From the NCBI GenBank assembly GCA_963969595.1, contig OZ018416.1, forward strand, positions 11,610,065-11,674,064: 64,000 nt of DNA, in the 5' to 3' direction. Each line of letters opens with the position of its first letter. The first letter of the stretch is position 1. Under the pieces are notes generated by a model that saw only the letters and a program-made list of their open reading frames with translations, had not been told where the DNA came from and ran no database searches. This stretch comes from Neckera pumila (taxonomy: Eukaryota > Streptophyta > Bryopsida > Hypnales > Neckeraceae). Of the stretch, positions 10,491 to 22,584 are shown one piece after another. Both the position numbers and the translations under genes were made by a program.

Positions 10491-13400
10491 CTACTGGCTC
10501 TTAGAACTTCGCTGCTGGATGTCGTAGTTTACGCAAACATCTGCTGCTGTCTTCATCTGTGACAATCAGACAGAAATTTCCAAGTTCAGTAAACCTGGTT
10601 CAAGATGAGATCATACAGGTCAACTAGTTTGCAATCTAGAGGACCTGCAGGAGGAAACCCAGCGTATTAAAGGGTTTCCTTCCTCCAGACCAGAAGCTTT
10701 GAAGAGTAAAGACGACCCCCATCCTGGTTTTACAGTGTTCTTTGAAGACCCTCATTAGTCACACACCTTTTGCAGCGGAGTTAGCAAAGTGTGATGTAAA
10801 GCACGAACGACTACTAGGCTACTGGCTGTCCTGCCCAGGGTGTAATAAATGATCACAAAAACACGTCCTCTAAGGATTATCTCATTGACCTTAGTTTTTT
10901 AAAAATACACTAGAGTACATATACTTCGATAGCATTTCCGTTGCCTTGAACACCCTTTAGAAAAGCACAAACAAAATAGCAAGTACCTGAACAAGATTAA
11001 TAAGTTGCTTGATTGCACAGCCAGGTAATGCAATAGCTAATAAAATCCCATAGACTGTCCCGTTGGTAACAGCATGTCTCGTCACCTGGAAGGTAAAAAT
11101 AAATAAATAAATAAATAAACCTGCATCAGTTAACTGGTTCCAGATTCGTTAGCAACCTCTGGATGGATAGAGCAACAGCATTAGACAATGAAGTGAGGGG
11201 AGCACCTCATAGGGGCTTCCGATGTTTCCATCAGCAGCAAGCATATAGAGAAGAATATAAGCAACCTGTTCCACCCCCCACCCCACCCCACCCCAAAATA
11301 ACTCTCGTGAGCCCGGCACATTCAAACTTATCACTATACGTCATAATATTCAGATAATTGAGACTGCTCATCAAACACAATCAAAGCCACATAACTTCTG
11401 CAATTGTAACTTTATACCTCAGCCCCAATGCAACAGTATCCCATGAAGTAGCGATGCTGATAATATAGACGAAGTAAAATGCTCTTGCTGTCACCCATGT
11501 CCTTATGGCTTGCCTTGCTCGACAAGTGGGTACTGGAGAAAAAAAAGGAAACAATCCAATATAATAAACATCCATTTTCCTTGGTATATAGAATTGTAGA
11601 ATATTAAAAAAACATCAGTACTTGAATAGAAAAAATACCTGAACATTTGAAGCCAATGGCTGGATATGTCCAGGGCAAGAAGCCCAAGGAACAATCCATA
11701 GTGGGTCCTACTCAAATAGAAAAAGGAAAACCGAGGGTCAGCAGGTAATATGGGACCACATAATCGTCGGTCGTATGTGAACTCAATTTGAAACCACTTA
11801 AATTACCGCAAACATCTCAAAAAGTGTACCTCTGAAGTATCCAATTTCATTCACTCATGAGCGACATAAGACTAAACAGTAAATTTTCCAATAATGAGGA
11901 AAACTTACTTATAAAAATGCGTGAGAAGTACCAAGAGAGCAGCAGTGCTCACCCTACATATATGGCAAATCAAGATCAAGAACGTCAGAAGAGTTCTCTT
12001 TATACGATTCCTATCTTGTGAGGTCAGATCATATTGTGAGGATTTATAAGCTGCAAAAATCTATTAATACTCACTTGCATAGCCAGAACATTAGACACTC
12101 CAAGAATGACCTACAATAAATAATGCAATCTAGAAATTTTTCATCAAAACCAGCGGAATTACCTGTCAGTCACCATGTCCAAAACTGCTCCAAACGTGGA
12201 CTCTGGGACAGGCAATCAACATAAGAATCTCAGGAGCATGAGCACCACAGCCTACGGTGCCAAAGCAAATTACTGGAGCCAGCATATGGACTGATTGGCA
12301 ACTTGTATTGGAAATTGAAAATTCAGAAAAAAACAGGTAACGTCATTTCAAATAATTAGCTCAGAAGTACATACTCTGATTGTACATGCGAGCAAAGCGG
12401 CCATCCAGTTCATCACATACGAAGCTGCAGGGACACAAGCAAGATAAAACAATCATCCCCAAAACAATTTAAATGTATTTCTGCATGTCAAAGAATGTCA
12501 AAATCAAGTACCTCTTTACTAGTTTCCTATATACAAGTAACGAACACATGCTCCAATTGGCATTCATTATAATAAGAATAGAGGCCAACATTTGAAATTA
12601 TAGATTTTCACATTGGAATTAACTTCTTAGCTCTTCCTTGAATCACATTCTATTTAACGATATCTAGTCACGATAGGTAACAACATGTGACACCCTAAAA
12701 TCTTTCACAATGAGTGTATATTGATTTTGAGAATATTCTTCAACTTAATTTCAGAACCTGTGTTGATTTCAGGTCACCTATCATTAAAACTTTGAACCTT
12801 GAAATCATAACAAACAGTATAGCAAACAAGGCATACTTTGGTGCATTGGAAACCCTTGCTAACAACAATCAATCAAAATTGGTCAGTTTAATAATCAGAA
12901 CAGTTCTAAAGTGTTGCTTCTAGGTGTGGTGACCTGATCAAAGAGATGGTAAAGAGATGTGTTGGTATTGAATTGTACCTTGCAAAGTAAAGAATTGCAA
13001 ACAATTCCTTATTCGTGAAAGCTACTCCAAATGCTGCACCATTGGCGATAATCCTTGCATATCCTGTAAGAAAATCATGTACACTCAATTATCAAACACT
13101 GGCGCAAAAGTCGTGGTAAAGACTAGGTAGAGGTATCTAACAGAGACACATACCCTAAAATCGTGCACAATCAGTACAAATTGATTTTGAAACCTTGTCA
13201 TACAAACCTCAGTCGGATTTAGGCCATCTACAGATAAAACTTTGAACCCTTACCTATTTGCATACAGATTCAAAATACCACATCCTTTGGTGCATTTGAA
13301 TCCTACTTGATTTGCATACAGATTCAAAATACCACATCCTTTGGTGCATTTGAATCCTACTTGATTTGCTAACAAGAAAGTTCAAAACTTCATCACTCTA

Positions 13401-13718
13401 ATAATAGTGAATCGATATAGTTGTCGTTACCTCACAGGGACTCCAAAAAATTAGAACATACAGAGAGCTACTCACCGATAAGATTGGGAATATAAAGATA
13501 AATAGGCCAGCTACTCTGTCTACAATCTTCTTCGACGTCAGAGCCTGCACACATACAACCCCATACACGCAAAACTATAAGAATGCCAATCTTGCTTTCC
13601 GAGTGTGGAAATCAACAGAGCGGTAGGCTCTAGGGTTTATTCAAAATGAAACTTGTTTGAACCTGCATTCAAATTCGAAAAGTGTACCTGACACGAGCTC
13701 CGGTTTAATTTCGGCCAT
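10491..13718 (-). CDS. PIS: CDP-diacylglycerol--inositol 3-phosphatidyltransferase (phosphatidylinositol synthase), 11 coding exons
   Basis: Joins CDP-diacylglycerol and myo-inositol to make phosphatidylinositol, in the endoplasmic reticulum membrane. Coding exons, in transcript order: 13688-13718, 13476-13544, 12979-13063, 12375-12424, 12163-12202, 11909-11953, 11639-11707, 11418-11532, 11206-11265, 10987-11085, 10491-10556. All introns are GT-AG and phases agree, giving 242 residues (plant enzymes are about 225-230). The CDP-alcohol phosphotransferase signature D-x2-D-G-x2-A-R-x8-G-x3-D-x3-D is complete: DELDGRFAR, eight residues, then GAVLDMVTD at about residues 66-91. Other family blocks are PIYLYIPNLIGYARI, LLALDISSHWLQM, KASHKDMGDS and the C-terminal MKTAADVCVNYDI. 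Hydrophobic segments fit a multi-pass membrane protein. The start ATG at 13718-13716 opens MAEIKPELVSG with an acidic tail. It is divergent to the PPR-SMR gene. Confidence 0.95.
12680..13380. repeat. Diverged duplication shared by two introns of PIS
   Basis: About 190 bp at 12685-12870 (GACACCCTAAAATC, ATTGATTTTGA, AAAACTTTGAACC, TTTGGTGCATT) reappears at about 13150-13380 in the same order and orientation. The two copies flank coding exon 3 (12979-13063), lying in introns 3 and 2. Confidence 0.6.
13261..13368. repeat. Perfect 54-bp tandem duplication in PIS intron 2
   Basis: The block beginning CATACAGATTCAAAATACCA at 13261 is repeated without change from 13315. The identity of the copies suggests a recent duplication. 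It lies within the older diverged intron repeat. Confidence 0.9.
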
Positions 13719-14820
13719 CGCTTATTCGTGAACGATAAATGATGGGAGCTGCATCCTGCTGCCAAATGTTCTTCAACCTCGCGATCTCTGCATTCAAGAG
13801 ACGATTACATCGACATTCGAGATCTGCACTCACCTCCTGCGCACAAACGCACAAACGCAGCAGTCAAGAGAAAAAATCAGATCAGGGTTAAACTATGAAG
13901 AGTTAATCAATTTCACAAGTCATTAAAGAAACCACTAAATATATTTTAACTACTCCCTATGTTACAGAAACTGCCGAAATACCAAATACTGTAGCTCGAT
14001 TAGGCTTGATAACAAGAAGACATTTATGTAATTTGAAGTAAATTCACATTTTAAAGTGGCATAAACTGGAATGCCAGTAACAGGCTGAAATATCTGCAGT
14101 CATTTGAGCCTTTCAGCTACAAAATCAATGTTGCAACAATTCATAGATCTAGCAGCAAATTTTCATAATTCAAATTTCTAGTCAAGACAAAAGCACAGTA
14201 ATCTACATATAAATTTCATCAGAACAGGTGTCAACACGATAAATCCATGCTTCTCCAACATAGGGGAGCCAGCTACTAGTTTCGTGCTGATCCTCTATCA
14301 CCTGTAACGTCTTTCTCGATTTCTACCTCCATTCCCTGTAACGGCGAAAGAACTGACTTCAAATAGCACCAAAACTGCGCGTTACAAATGACTGAGAAGC
14401 CCCAAAAGAAAGTCCGTCGAACATCGATTTCTCTGGAATCGACGGCTAGTGATCACTGTGATCGATCCACAACCACAAAATGTTGCGGAACTAAAACTCC
14501 TTCGAATAAATCACAATGCAAGGCAACGCTACCAAACCAGGGCGACGTCGTACCGTGAAAAATGTCAGCGAAACACTACTAAGCTAAGTCTGCGCTCTCC
14601 CAGAGTTCCAAGCATCATCGCACTCACAACCCTAATCTTCTCGAGCACACGGAGCAGACGGGAAAGGATAAGAAATTCGGTCGGAAATTCGGCAGGGAAA
14701 ACGAAGCAATTACTAGCAATATAATCTTCAGCGACAAACTCAGCAAGTCACGATCACGAACAAATCACGAAAGATCACGAACTCACCTCCTCGGCGCGGC
14801 TCGGCGCAGCGACAGACAAT
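13719..14820 (-). other. PIS: Probable 5' UTR and leader intron(s) of PIS
   Basis: On the minus strand an acceptor (CTTGAATGCAG, about 13790) precedes the exon with the start codon. Donor-like GAG|GTGAGT sites occur near 13830 and 14786, the latter next to a GC-rich stretch that could be the transcript start. A long leader intron is therefore likely. Short ORFs inside it are not convincing genes. Confidence 0.45.
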
Positions 14821-14858
14821 TCAACGTGCATAAAATTCATGGGAACCCGGGAAGATTG

Positions 14859-14872
14859 AACCCTAAGGCCCA
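14859..14872. promoter_or_regulatory. Telo-box plus site II motif (AACCCTAAGGCCCA) between divergent genes
   Basis: AACCCTAA directly abuts GGCCCA between PIS (minus) and the PPR-SMR gene (plus); TAGGGTTTAA follows at 15027-15036. In plants this pairing marks promoters of translation, ribosome and organelle-biogenesis genes. A shared bidirectional promoter is inferred. Confidence 0.55.
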
Positions 14873-15238
14873 GTTCAGACTCAGACGTCCGGTGGTAGTG
14901 GACGAAACCCCGAGCTCATAACCTGGATGATAATAAACACATTAGGGATGAATATCGTTAGCTACGTTACCAACTGGCTTATCCAGAACTGGAGACGCAC
15001 CCCCTTTCTCACCGTGAGGTTCACAGTAGGGTTTAAGGAATTTCGATTTGGATCTCGCGTTTTGCACAATTGTTGCCTGATTTTCCAGGTTCTGTAGCCT
15101 CGCAGCGTTATTCTACTCAGAATTTGAGAATAAATGTCGTAAAATCCAGCAATTTCAGTGGATTTTTCGCTACAGGAAGCCCCGTCTGTGAAATTGAAAC
15201 AAATTGAGTGGCGTAGGTTTGTGTTTCAAGTTTTCACA

Positions 15239-18200
15239 ATGGCTCTGGCTCCCCATTGTCTTGGCCATGGGAGCTATAAGCCCGTACATCCTTCAAAAGT
15301 CGTGGTCTCGGCACGGATGATGCGAATTGTCGTTAGTTGCAGCAGTGGAACTTTGCACAACGAGGAAAAGTCGAATGGGAGCGAGGCGACGAGTAGCGAG
15401 CAGCACAAGTCGCTCGGGGAGCAATTGCGTTTGCTCAACTTGGAAATTGTGAGTAAGCGCGTGTTGGGAACGAGGGTGGCGTCCAACAAGTTGGAGTATT
15501 TTGAGATACCCGTGAAGAACAATAGTCAGAGCCCGAGACAACAGCACAGGGGCGGGACCCGGCGAGCTTCCTCGAATTCGGGCGTTGTCGGACAAGTTCT
15601 TGACATGTGAGATTTCTAGGTTTTGGTGATGCTTGCTTGTTGCATTTAATCTGATTAAGCTCTCTGAAAATTCATGAAGAGAATGCTCATCCTAGGTTGG
15701 TCTCATCATTTTTATTAACTGGGTGGACACATTCCGGCGCCACCACGCCATTAATTCTATTCAGTCTCATCTATGATGAAATGTGCCACTAAAATAGCAT
15801 GCCAAACAGGAAATGAATCTTTTAGGTTAACCTTGGGACCATTGAAAGACAGAAAGAGAAATATTCTATACTGAAGTGAATACTTATTCAAGCAACAAGA
15901 GGGCAACTTGAGATTCCGAACTTCACTAAACCTTATCCATCAAGAGATACACAAGTACATGGATTTCGAATAACCATTACACCTGCAAATCTAGTGCTTC
16001 ATACACTAAATAGAATAAATAGTATAGCATTCAGCCGATTTGCAGCTCGAGTTCATGTATTTGATTAAGGGGATGGTTCGAATTGTTTTGCTTTGTATTT
16101 GTGCTAATGTTTAGAATGTATTAGTGGCCTTTAGGGTTTACGATATTTATTCATGATTTTGATATTTGGACGCAGAGTAAAGTCTGCAAACGAGAGCGAG
16201 GAAGGGGTGGCTTTGGCATTCAAAGATTTCGAAGGCGCAATTAGCCCTTTCGACGTAGTCGCCATCCTCAATAACTTGAATAGTTGGAGACTGGCGCTAT
16301 CACTGTTCAAGTGGTTGCAGGCCGAACAAAGCTCAAGTCTCAATATCTACACTTACAATGTGATGCTGAAGGTGCTACGGCGCGGGCGGCAATGGGATCT
16401 CTCTGAACGAATTGCTCTAGATATGATTCATGGTGGAATTCTTCCTGACAACATCACGTACAGTACGTTGATCAGCTGTGCTAACCGCTGCAATCGTCAG
16501 GTTCATCAAATAACCCTATTCAATACACTAAGATAGATGTTTCGTTGTTAATTTTGTCGTCATGCCATTGGTATCCGCAATTTTAGGGCTGAAAACAGTA
16601 TTCTTGGTACTGTCTGAAAGTCCTCGAGGAGGGGTTGCGCACATTGACGGTTTCACAAGATTTGGACCTATGAGTTGAGTTGGGCTCTATTAGTTGTGGC
16701 AACTACGCTTCTTATTAATTTGTGAAAGATAGCATAGTTCCAAATATAGTGTCATGGCATGCCATTTATTTTTTCTGCATGAAAATAATTTGCTCGTTTA
16801 AGAACGATAGTTGTGTGCTCACACAGCTGTTCTATATGTTTCCTGCAGGATGAGGCAATGGCATGGTTTGATAGAATGCATGAGGCACGGTGTGTTCCGG
16901 ATGCCGTCACTTATAGCACTATGTTAGACGTGTATGGAAGGATGGGCAAGTATGACGAAGCGGTTGCACTATACGATAATTTGAGAGAAGCTGGCTGGAA
17001 ACCGGACAAAGTGACATACGGTACAATGGTTAGGCTGTTTGGACGAGCAGGATACATGAAAGCGGCAGTTTCAACATTCCAGGAAATGAAGGACTCCGGT
17101 GTCCAACCCGACTCGATTATTTACAACATTTTGATTTCTTCTCTTGGACGTGCGGGTAGGATGGGCCATGCATTGAGGATTTTTGAAGAAATGGAGCAAG
17201 CAGGAGTGAAGCCGAATGCTGTGACACTTAGCACAGTGTTGGAAACGTATCACAGATCTGGCAATGTGGTGGAAGGTTTGGAGGTTTTCTCTCGTTTGAG
17301 GCAAGGAGTAACGTGCGATGTCATTTTGTATAATACAGTGATTAAAATGTGCAGCGATGCTGGACTGGTATCACAAGCGGATCAATACTTGAGAGAGATG
17401 TTAGGGACGGCGTGCCACCCGAATGACTGGACTTACAGGAACATGATAAGTTTATATGCGAAACAGGGTATGGCAACGGAGGCACAACGAATGTTTTCTA
17501 GTTTAATTGAAGCTGGGTATCGAGCTGATGTCATGGCCTTTACCTGCCTTTTACAAGCATATGGGAACGCCAAAGACTACAGGAAAGTCGAGGAGATTCT
17601 TAATGAAATGGTATTGGTAAACTGCGCTCCTGACGACCGGCTATGTTGCGTAGTCCTTAATCTTTTGAACTCATGCGACGGGAACGAAGACGTGGAGCTT
17701 ATCCGCAGCTGCTTGAGAATGTGCAATGCAATGCTGGATGCCATTGTGGGACAGATCTTTGAATCTAAGATTGTGTTGAGGAATCTCCGAAGGGACTTTG
17801 AGTCATTGCTCAAGGATCTCGCAGTGGAGGCTCGCAAGCCAATTTGCAACTCCTTAATGCAGCTGGCTTGGCATAAGGGAGACCGCAACCACGCTTTTCT
17901 CCTCCTTCCAATGCTTCATTCGTTGGGTGTGTACCCAGACCTGCAAACCAAGTCACCTACTATGTGGTCGCTACATCTGCGCTCTCTCTCTACTGGCGCT
18001 GCGCACTGTGCCCTTCTAAGCTGGTTGTCATCTCTTCGGTATGCGATCAAAGAAGGTCAGGAGCTTCCCAGCCGCATCATCATTGAAACCGGAGTTGGCA
18101 GGCAAGTAAGCGGAGATGATCTCAGGCTCATTGTTGTGATTTCATCTATTCTGGAGGTCATGTCTTCTCCCTTCGAAGAATGTGCTGAAAGACAAGACTG

Positions 18201-18276
18201 GCTGGAATCCTCGGGTGAAAAAGTTCGACAATGGTTACAGACTGTCACTCTGGATGTACCTACAGCCAGCAGTTGA
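15239..18276 (+). CDS. SOT1: Chloroplast PPR-SMR protein, SOT1/PPR53-like
   Basis: Three exons (15239-15606, 16176-16500, 16849-18276) with GT-AG introns and consistent phases give 706 residues. The first in-frame ATG is 15239; the open frame upstream has none. The N-terminus (MALAPHCLGHGSYKP, then basic and Ser-rich VVVSARMMRIVVSCSS) looks like a plastid transit peptide. About nine 35-residue P-type PPR repeats span residues 179-492, for example TYSTMLDVYGRMGKYDEAV and IYNILISSLGRAGRMGHAL. A C-terminal SMR domain starts near residue 603 (MWSLHLRSLSTGAA) and contains TGVG, the usual TGxG motif. Order, spacing and linker (APDDRLCCVVLNLL, VEARKPICNSL) resemble Arabidopsis SOT1 (At5g46580), which binds and trims the 23S-4.5S rRNA precursor in chloroplasts. 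The SVR7/ATP4 branch is the alternative. Binding specificity is inferred, not shown. Confidence 0.85.
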
Positions 18277-19397
18277 TTTAGCGGGACTGAGCCGGCACTT
18301 ACCTCCTATGGCACACTAGGTAGAGACTAGATTAGTATGGCTACATGCGAATTCAAGGCATGAGCATTGTATATTTACAGGGCTGAGCATCTACGTCTCA
18401 GAGATTCCATAGACAAAAGAGATGTATGCAGAAAGGTGATCCCTTGTGAGAAGTTCAAGTGCAAAAGAGCTTGAATACGCTTCTCTCGGGACCCGTTCTG
18501 CTGTTGAGGTATCGCTTAGAATCGTAAAAGGTGGCAGAAGCATCAGAAGCAAATTATATCTTTGATCCCCAAGGTGCCTCATTAATTTTTGCAGAGTTGA
18601 ATCATAAACCTTGTGGCAAACTTTCAAGAGCAGTACTTTTGGGGGTCCAACTTCCGGTTCTGGTGATTCATTAACATAGAAGGTAGACAAAGCCTATTAC
18701 CATGCAAACTAGCAATCTGAATATCTTGGGGTCAACTCCAAGAGGGGCACATATTTTTCAGAGGTGTGCACTTGCGTCATGAATCAAACCCAAATGGAAT
18801 TATAATTTTTCGATTAAAATTGCAATTTCTGTGAATTTCTGAAGTGATCTACCTTGAAATTACAAAACTATCCGTAGAGTGGAGCCAAGAACATCCTATA
18901 ACCAACCCATAACCACTGTCCCCCATATTCTCAGGGTATGGAGGTTTCTGTTCTGTCGCCCCACTTGCATCTCCTGTTTGTTTTGCAGTTACTTCTTCAA
19001 TTTGCCGGGCCTTGCTCTATACAACCTGAATATTTCTTATGGCTTTACAGAGCAAATCTCTCAGGTTGCTTGAGAGATCGTGTAGTTAATAATTTAGATT
19101 TTCACTTGGCCCCAGGACCCGCAGCATTGCAACGAAACCAACTGAACTCACACTGCGCGTTGTAAGTTGAACGATGAAACTGACCGTAGAACATGGAGGA
19201 AGCCAGTGAAGCCAGTGAAGCCATTTTCTTGGGAGGAAGCCAGAGTAGGGTCTTGGGAGAAAGCCACGCAGAGTCTTGGGAGAAATCCTGGGAGAATTTT
19301 ATCCACTGAAAAGAGAACGTCAAAGACGTCTGGGAATTGGAATTGATGTGCCATTCCTGAAGCTTGAGGAGCTCGAATTGCGCCGTGAATTGCAGCG
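18277..19397. other. Intergenic; 3' UTR of SOT1-like gene, then duplicated flank of RPS13
   Basis: No recognised gene. From about 19330 the sequence (GAGGAGCTCGAATTGCGCCG, GAATTGCAGCGATGGC) parallels the DNA just upstream of the intact RPS13 gene at 57590-57640. A minus-strand ORF at 18391-18690 has no recognisable content. Confidence 0.5.
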
Positions 19398-20238
19398 ATG
19401 GCGGCCACCCACGCCCTGTCGGCTCTCACTCTTGGCCCCGTCTGCGCTGAACAGGGCGCACGCCGCAATGCCTCCTCCTTCGTCGCTGCTTCGATCCCTG
19501 CAGCTTCCATGGTAAACCTCCAAACTCTGTCTCCCTTCCATCGCTGTGAATTTATGTCTCTCGAACATCGTTTCTCTGAGGGTTTCTCTATACATGCCCG
19601 GGTTCATGGATAGGGGTTTAGATGAGAGGGTTTAGCGTTTGTTTGGAGGTTCAGAACAAATTGGAGAGGCATTTGGTTTTTGAGGTTTGTGGGCGTCATC
19701 GTAGATTGTTGGTGGGACAGTGTGGTGGTGGAGCGCCGAGGGGTCGCTTGCAAATTCGGTGCGCTCGTATGGGCGGAGTCGAGATTCCCAATGCCAAGCG
19801 CGTGGAGACTTCGCTCAAGTACTCTCACGGCGTCGGCGGGACCACTGCCAGGCAAATTCTGCTGGACGTGGGCATTGAGAACAAGAGCTCTCGGAGGAGG
19901 AGCTCACCACCATTCGCGACGAGGTGTCCAGGTCTCGTCGTGCGGTTGATCATGTTCCGGGTTTTAGGGATAGTCATGAAGCGTTCAATGAAGGATGCTA
20001 ATGTGTGCTGAGTTGGTGTGTGTGTGTGTGTTTGTGCTTGTGTTTGTGTTTGTTTGGGCGCGCTTGGCAGCGTCGGTTCAACCAAATGGTCATCAAGCGA
20101 TTGAAAAACATCCAGTGCTACCGAGGGAAGCGTCACCAAGCTGGTTTGCCTTGCAGAGGACAGCACACCAAGTGCAATGCTTGGGCATTGCGAGGCAAGA
20201 AGATCGCCATTGCCAGCAAGAAGAAGGCTCCGAAGTAA
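19398..20238 (+). pseudogene. RPS13: Broken copy of chloroplast ribosomal protein S13 (uS13c)
   Basis: It keeps the three-exon structure of the intact copy at 57633-58528: exon 1 19398-19511 ([13 protein letters not shown]...), exon 2 from 19721 and exon 3 20071-20238 ([20 protein letters not shown]... to stop). Exon 2 reads correctly through [14 protein letters not shown] and LLDVGIENK. At 19886 it lacks 10 bp present in the paralog (ATCACCAAAG), shifting the frame. The stretch coding for SKYMVEGDL, together with its GTGAGT donor, is also gone, the sequence jumping into intron-like DNA after GAGGTGTCCAG. No phase-correct splice to exon 3 is visible. Retained introns and similar flanks on both sides point to a DNA-level duplication rather than retroposition. 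A truncated transcript remains possible. Confidence 0.85.
20018..20056. repeat. GT-rich microsatellite in intron 2 of the RPS13 pseudogene
   Basis: A (TG)n run followed by TTTGTGCTTGTG-type variants, much shorter in the intact paralog. It creates spurious ORFs in two frames. Confidence 0.8.
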
Positions 20239-22584
20239 AAGGCCAGTCGTAGAGAACACAGGTTACACCGGATTTCTGTACACCTACAGTTGGTAATTCC
20301 AGCTTCTTTTTCAGCTCATGAGATTCTATTTCATCTCAAGGTTTATGTGATGGGTAATCGTTTACACTGGACTTTGCAACGAGTGTAAATTCTCTCCTTG
20401 GAAGCTTGAACAGCTCTCCTATCGGTTGAATTTATTGGATGTGTTGTCGCTTGGGACTTCAAAGCAATCTGAACTGGTTCAAAACTTCAAGTAGGCAAGC
20501 TGTGGTCTTGCGTAGTGACAGATGATTTTGCAAGACCAGGGAATTGTTGCTCATATAGTACTTTTACGTGGAGCACGATGCTGTGAGTGGGAAAATTGAA
20601 TGCCCACCAAGGAATACAAATGTATAGAGTACTATGGACCTGTTCAGAACGGTTTACATTCTGTGAAATACTATTCTGTGGAAATATGCAAAATCTCATA
20701 GCCTTTAGGATGAACTTTTGAAGAATGAAAACCATGAATCTAAGACAATAAAATAAGTGTTTTGCCATGATATTATCAACACTTTTACATGAAGTCACTT
20801 ATTTTTTACATTCTTCAACCGGTGATGAAATCCTTAGAAATGATTGATAGAAAATTCTCACCCAAATAAAAAAAATATTTCATCTTTACAAACATGAATG
20901 ACAAACACTTTTATGGTATTACTTTTCACATTCAATGCCCCATGTGCATCACATTTCATAAATAAACAATCATAATAGAATAGAATATTATATACAACCT
21001 ACAAAACACATTATACATGACACACATATTTGCAAAGTAACAAGGTCTTAACCCCTTTGCACTATTTTGAATCATTTCCTGAATTTTTGCAAATTTTTGC
21101 TTATATCTTTACAAATACACATTATTTACCTAGATTTCATAAATCCATCAAACAAAAAATATTGTACTTAAAAGTCAAAACATTGGTTTGGATGAATGAG
21201 AAGTTTAATAGAAAGGCCCCTAGAACTTTTCTTTTCATTGTCCAGACTTTGGACGTCAAGCGCTAAGGAGTTAACATGAAATCTTAGGTACCTGACAAAA
21301 ACAATAACAGATGCTGACAAATACATTTTTGGATATATTCATTGAATATAGAGCAAATGAGGTTTTGCCAAATACAACCCCAGAAATGCAGAGGTGGCAA
21401 TGCGCAGACATACAACCAATTTCCACATTGTACGTTACATTCAAAAAGCAAGCAGGAAGAACAAGACATTTGTAAGTTAGAGATTCATCGAGTAAAATAC
21501 AACATGCACGTGGAGCCAATAGCTAAAAGACAAAGGGAGTGCCACCGCTTACAAAAAAACAAAAGTCAATTCACTCAAACAGCGCCCATCATTCAACCAA
21601 AGAAGTGCACCAAACTTGTCAAAAATGGTTCCAGCTCATTTCACATTTCAAAAAAATTAATGCGAGGATGCATTAATTAGCCAAAAGTAGCCTCAAAAGT
21701 AGCCAAAAATGGTTGTAACTTCAGTCTTAGGGCCGCCAAAAAATTATTTATCCTAAGTTTCACTCAGTAACCACTCCAAATACAAGAGAGCTTCCTCCCA
21801 TCTGTACACGCAGTCTCCACCAAAAATTTGTAATCTACAAAATTTGTACCGAGCCGCCAAATTTGTACTGATTCGCCAAAATGAGGAATGCTCCTCACCG
21901 AAGAAGAGCATAAACTGCAAAGATCGGAAGAAATAGATTAGAAAAGCGCCATTAGAAGAAGCAGAAAAACAGAAGAACTTCAGCAACACTCAGAGCCCCC
22001 TCTCTAATATCATCTTTCCAAATGGCACACGTCTTTGTTCTCTCAGCAAACCCTAAATAACAAACAGACCCAATTCAAAAGTCATCTCACTAATGCAATT
22101 CCTATGTCACAAGAAGTTGTATACATATGTGCCCCTGAACAGTTTGACAAAGTGGGAAAAGAATTGAGAAGCTCAGTTCCATCAGTGAAGGACTAGAGGA
22201 CTCATCTCAAGCGAAAGACCATAACTGCTGGACCCTCTAATCCAACACCAATATAGAAATAGACTCTTAATAAGCGAAGTAAATCTAATCCACTCTTAAT
22301 ACAAAGTGAGTACATATGGGGACGCATGCAGTTTCATACTTGTTTATTATCAGTTTTCCAAGCAACCCTGTTGATTGTCCCACTCCATAAAATAAAATCA
22401 TCAAATGCATTTTGCACGCCAGGCTACGACATTAACGAGGACAGAGCGTGACAGAATTTCAAAAGGTCATCACAACCACTGACCTGCAATTCAGCAGGGA
22501 AGCTTGCCAATGGTCACATTCCCTGAGAAACATGCGCAGTCGTAATTAGGGTTTACAGAAGCAGAGGCAGCAGGTGGCACATCT
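20239..22584. other. Intergenic; RPS13-like 3' flank, then nothing recognised
   Basis: 20239 to about 20500 parallels 58529-58800 (AAGGCCAGTCGTAGAGAA, TAATTCCAGCTTCTTTTTCAG), so the duplication includes downstream DNA. The remainder is AT-rich with short ORFs lacking recognisable features. The part next to 22585 probably holds the 3' UTR of the DUF1442 gene. Confidence 0.5.

Noticed and set aside
14449..14724. 91-residue ORF in the PIS leader region as a gene
   Set aside because: Basic, low-information composition without a motif; the region is better explained as leader intron or promoter.
15158..15238. Upstream extension of the PPR-SMR frame to 15158
   Set aside because: The frame there begins with GTG; the first in-frame ATG is 15239, which is followed by a transit-peptide-like sequence.
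18391..18690. Minus-strand ORF of 99 residues downstream of the PPR-SMR gene
   Set aside because: No recognisable motif, and it overlaps the likely 3' UTR of the plus-strand gene.
19622..20011. 129-residue ORF across exon 2 of the left RPS13 copy, as a possible novel protein
   Set aside because: The first half is RPS13 and the rest is frameshifted sequence and intron; the paralog shows the true frame.
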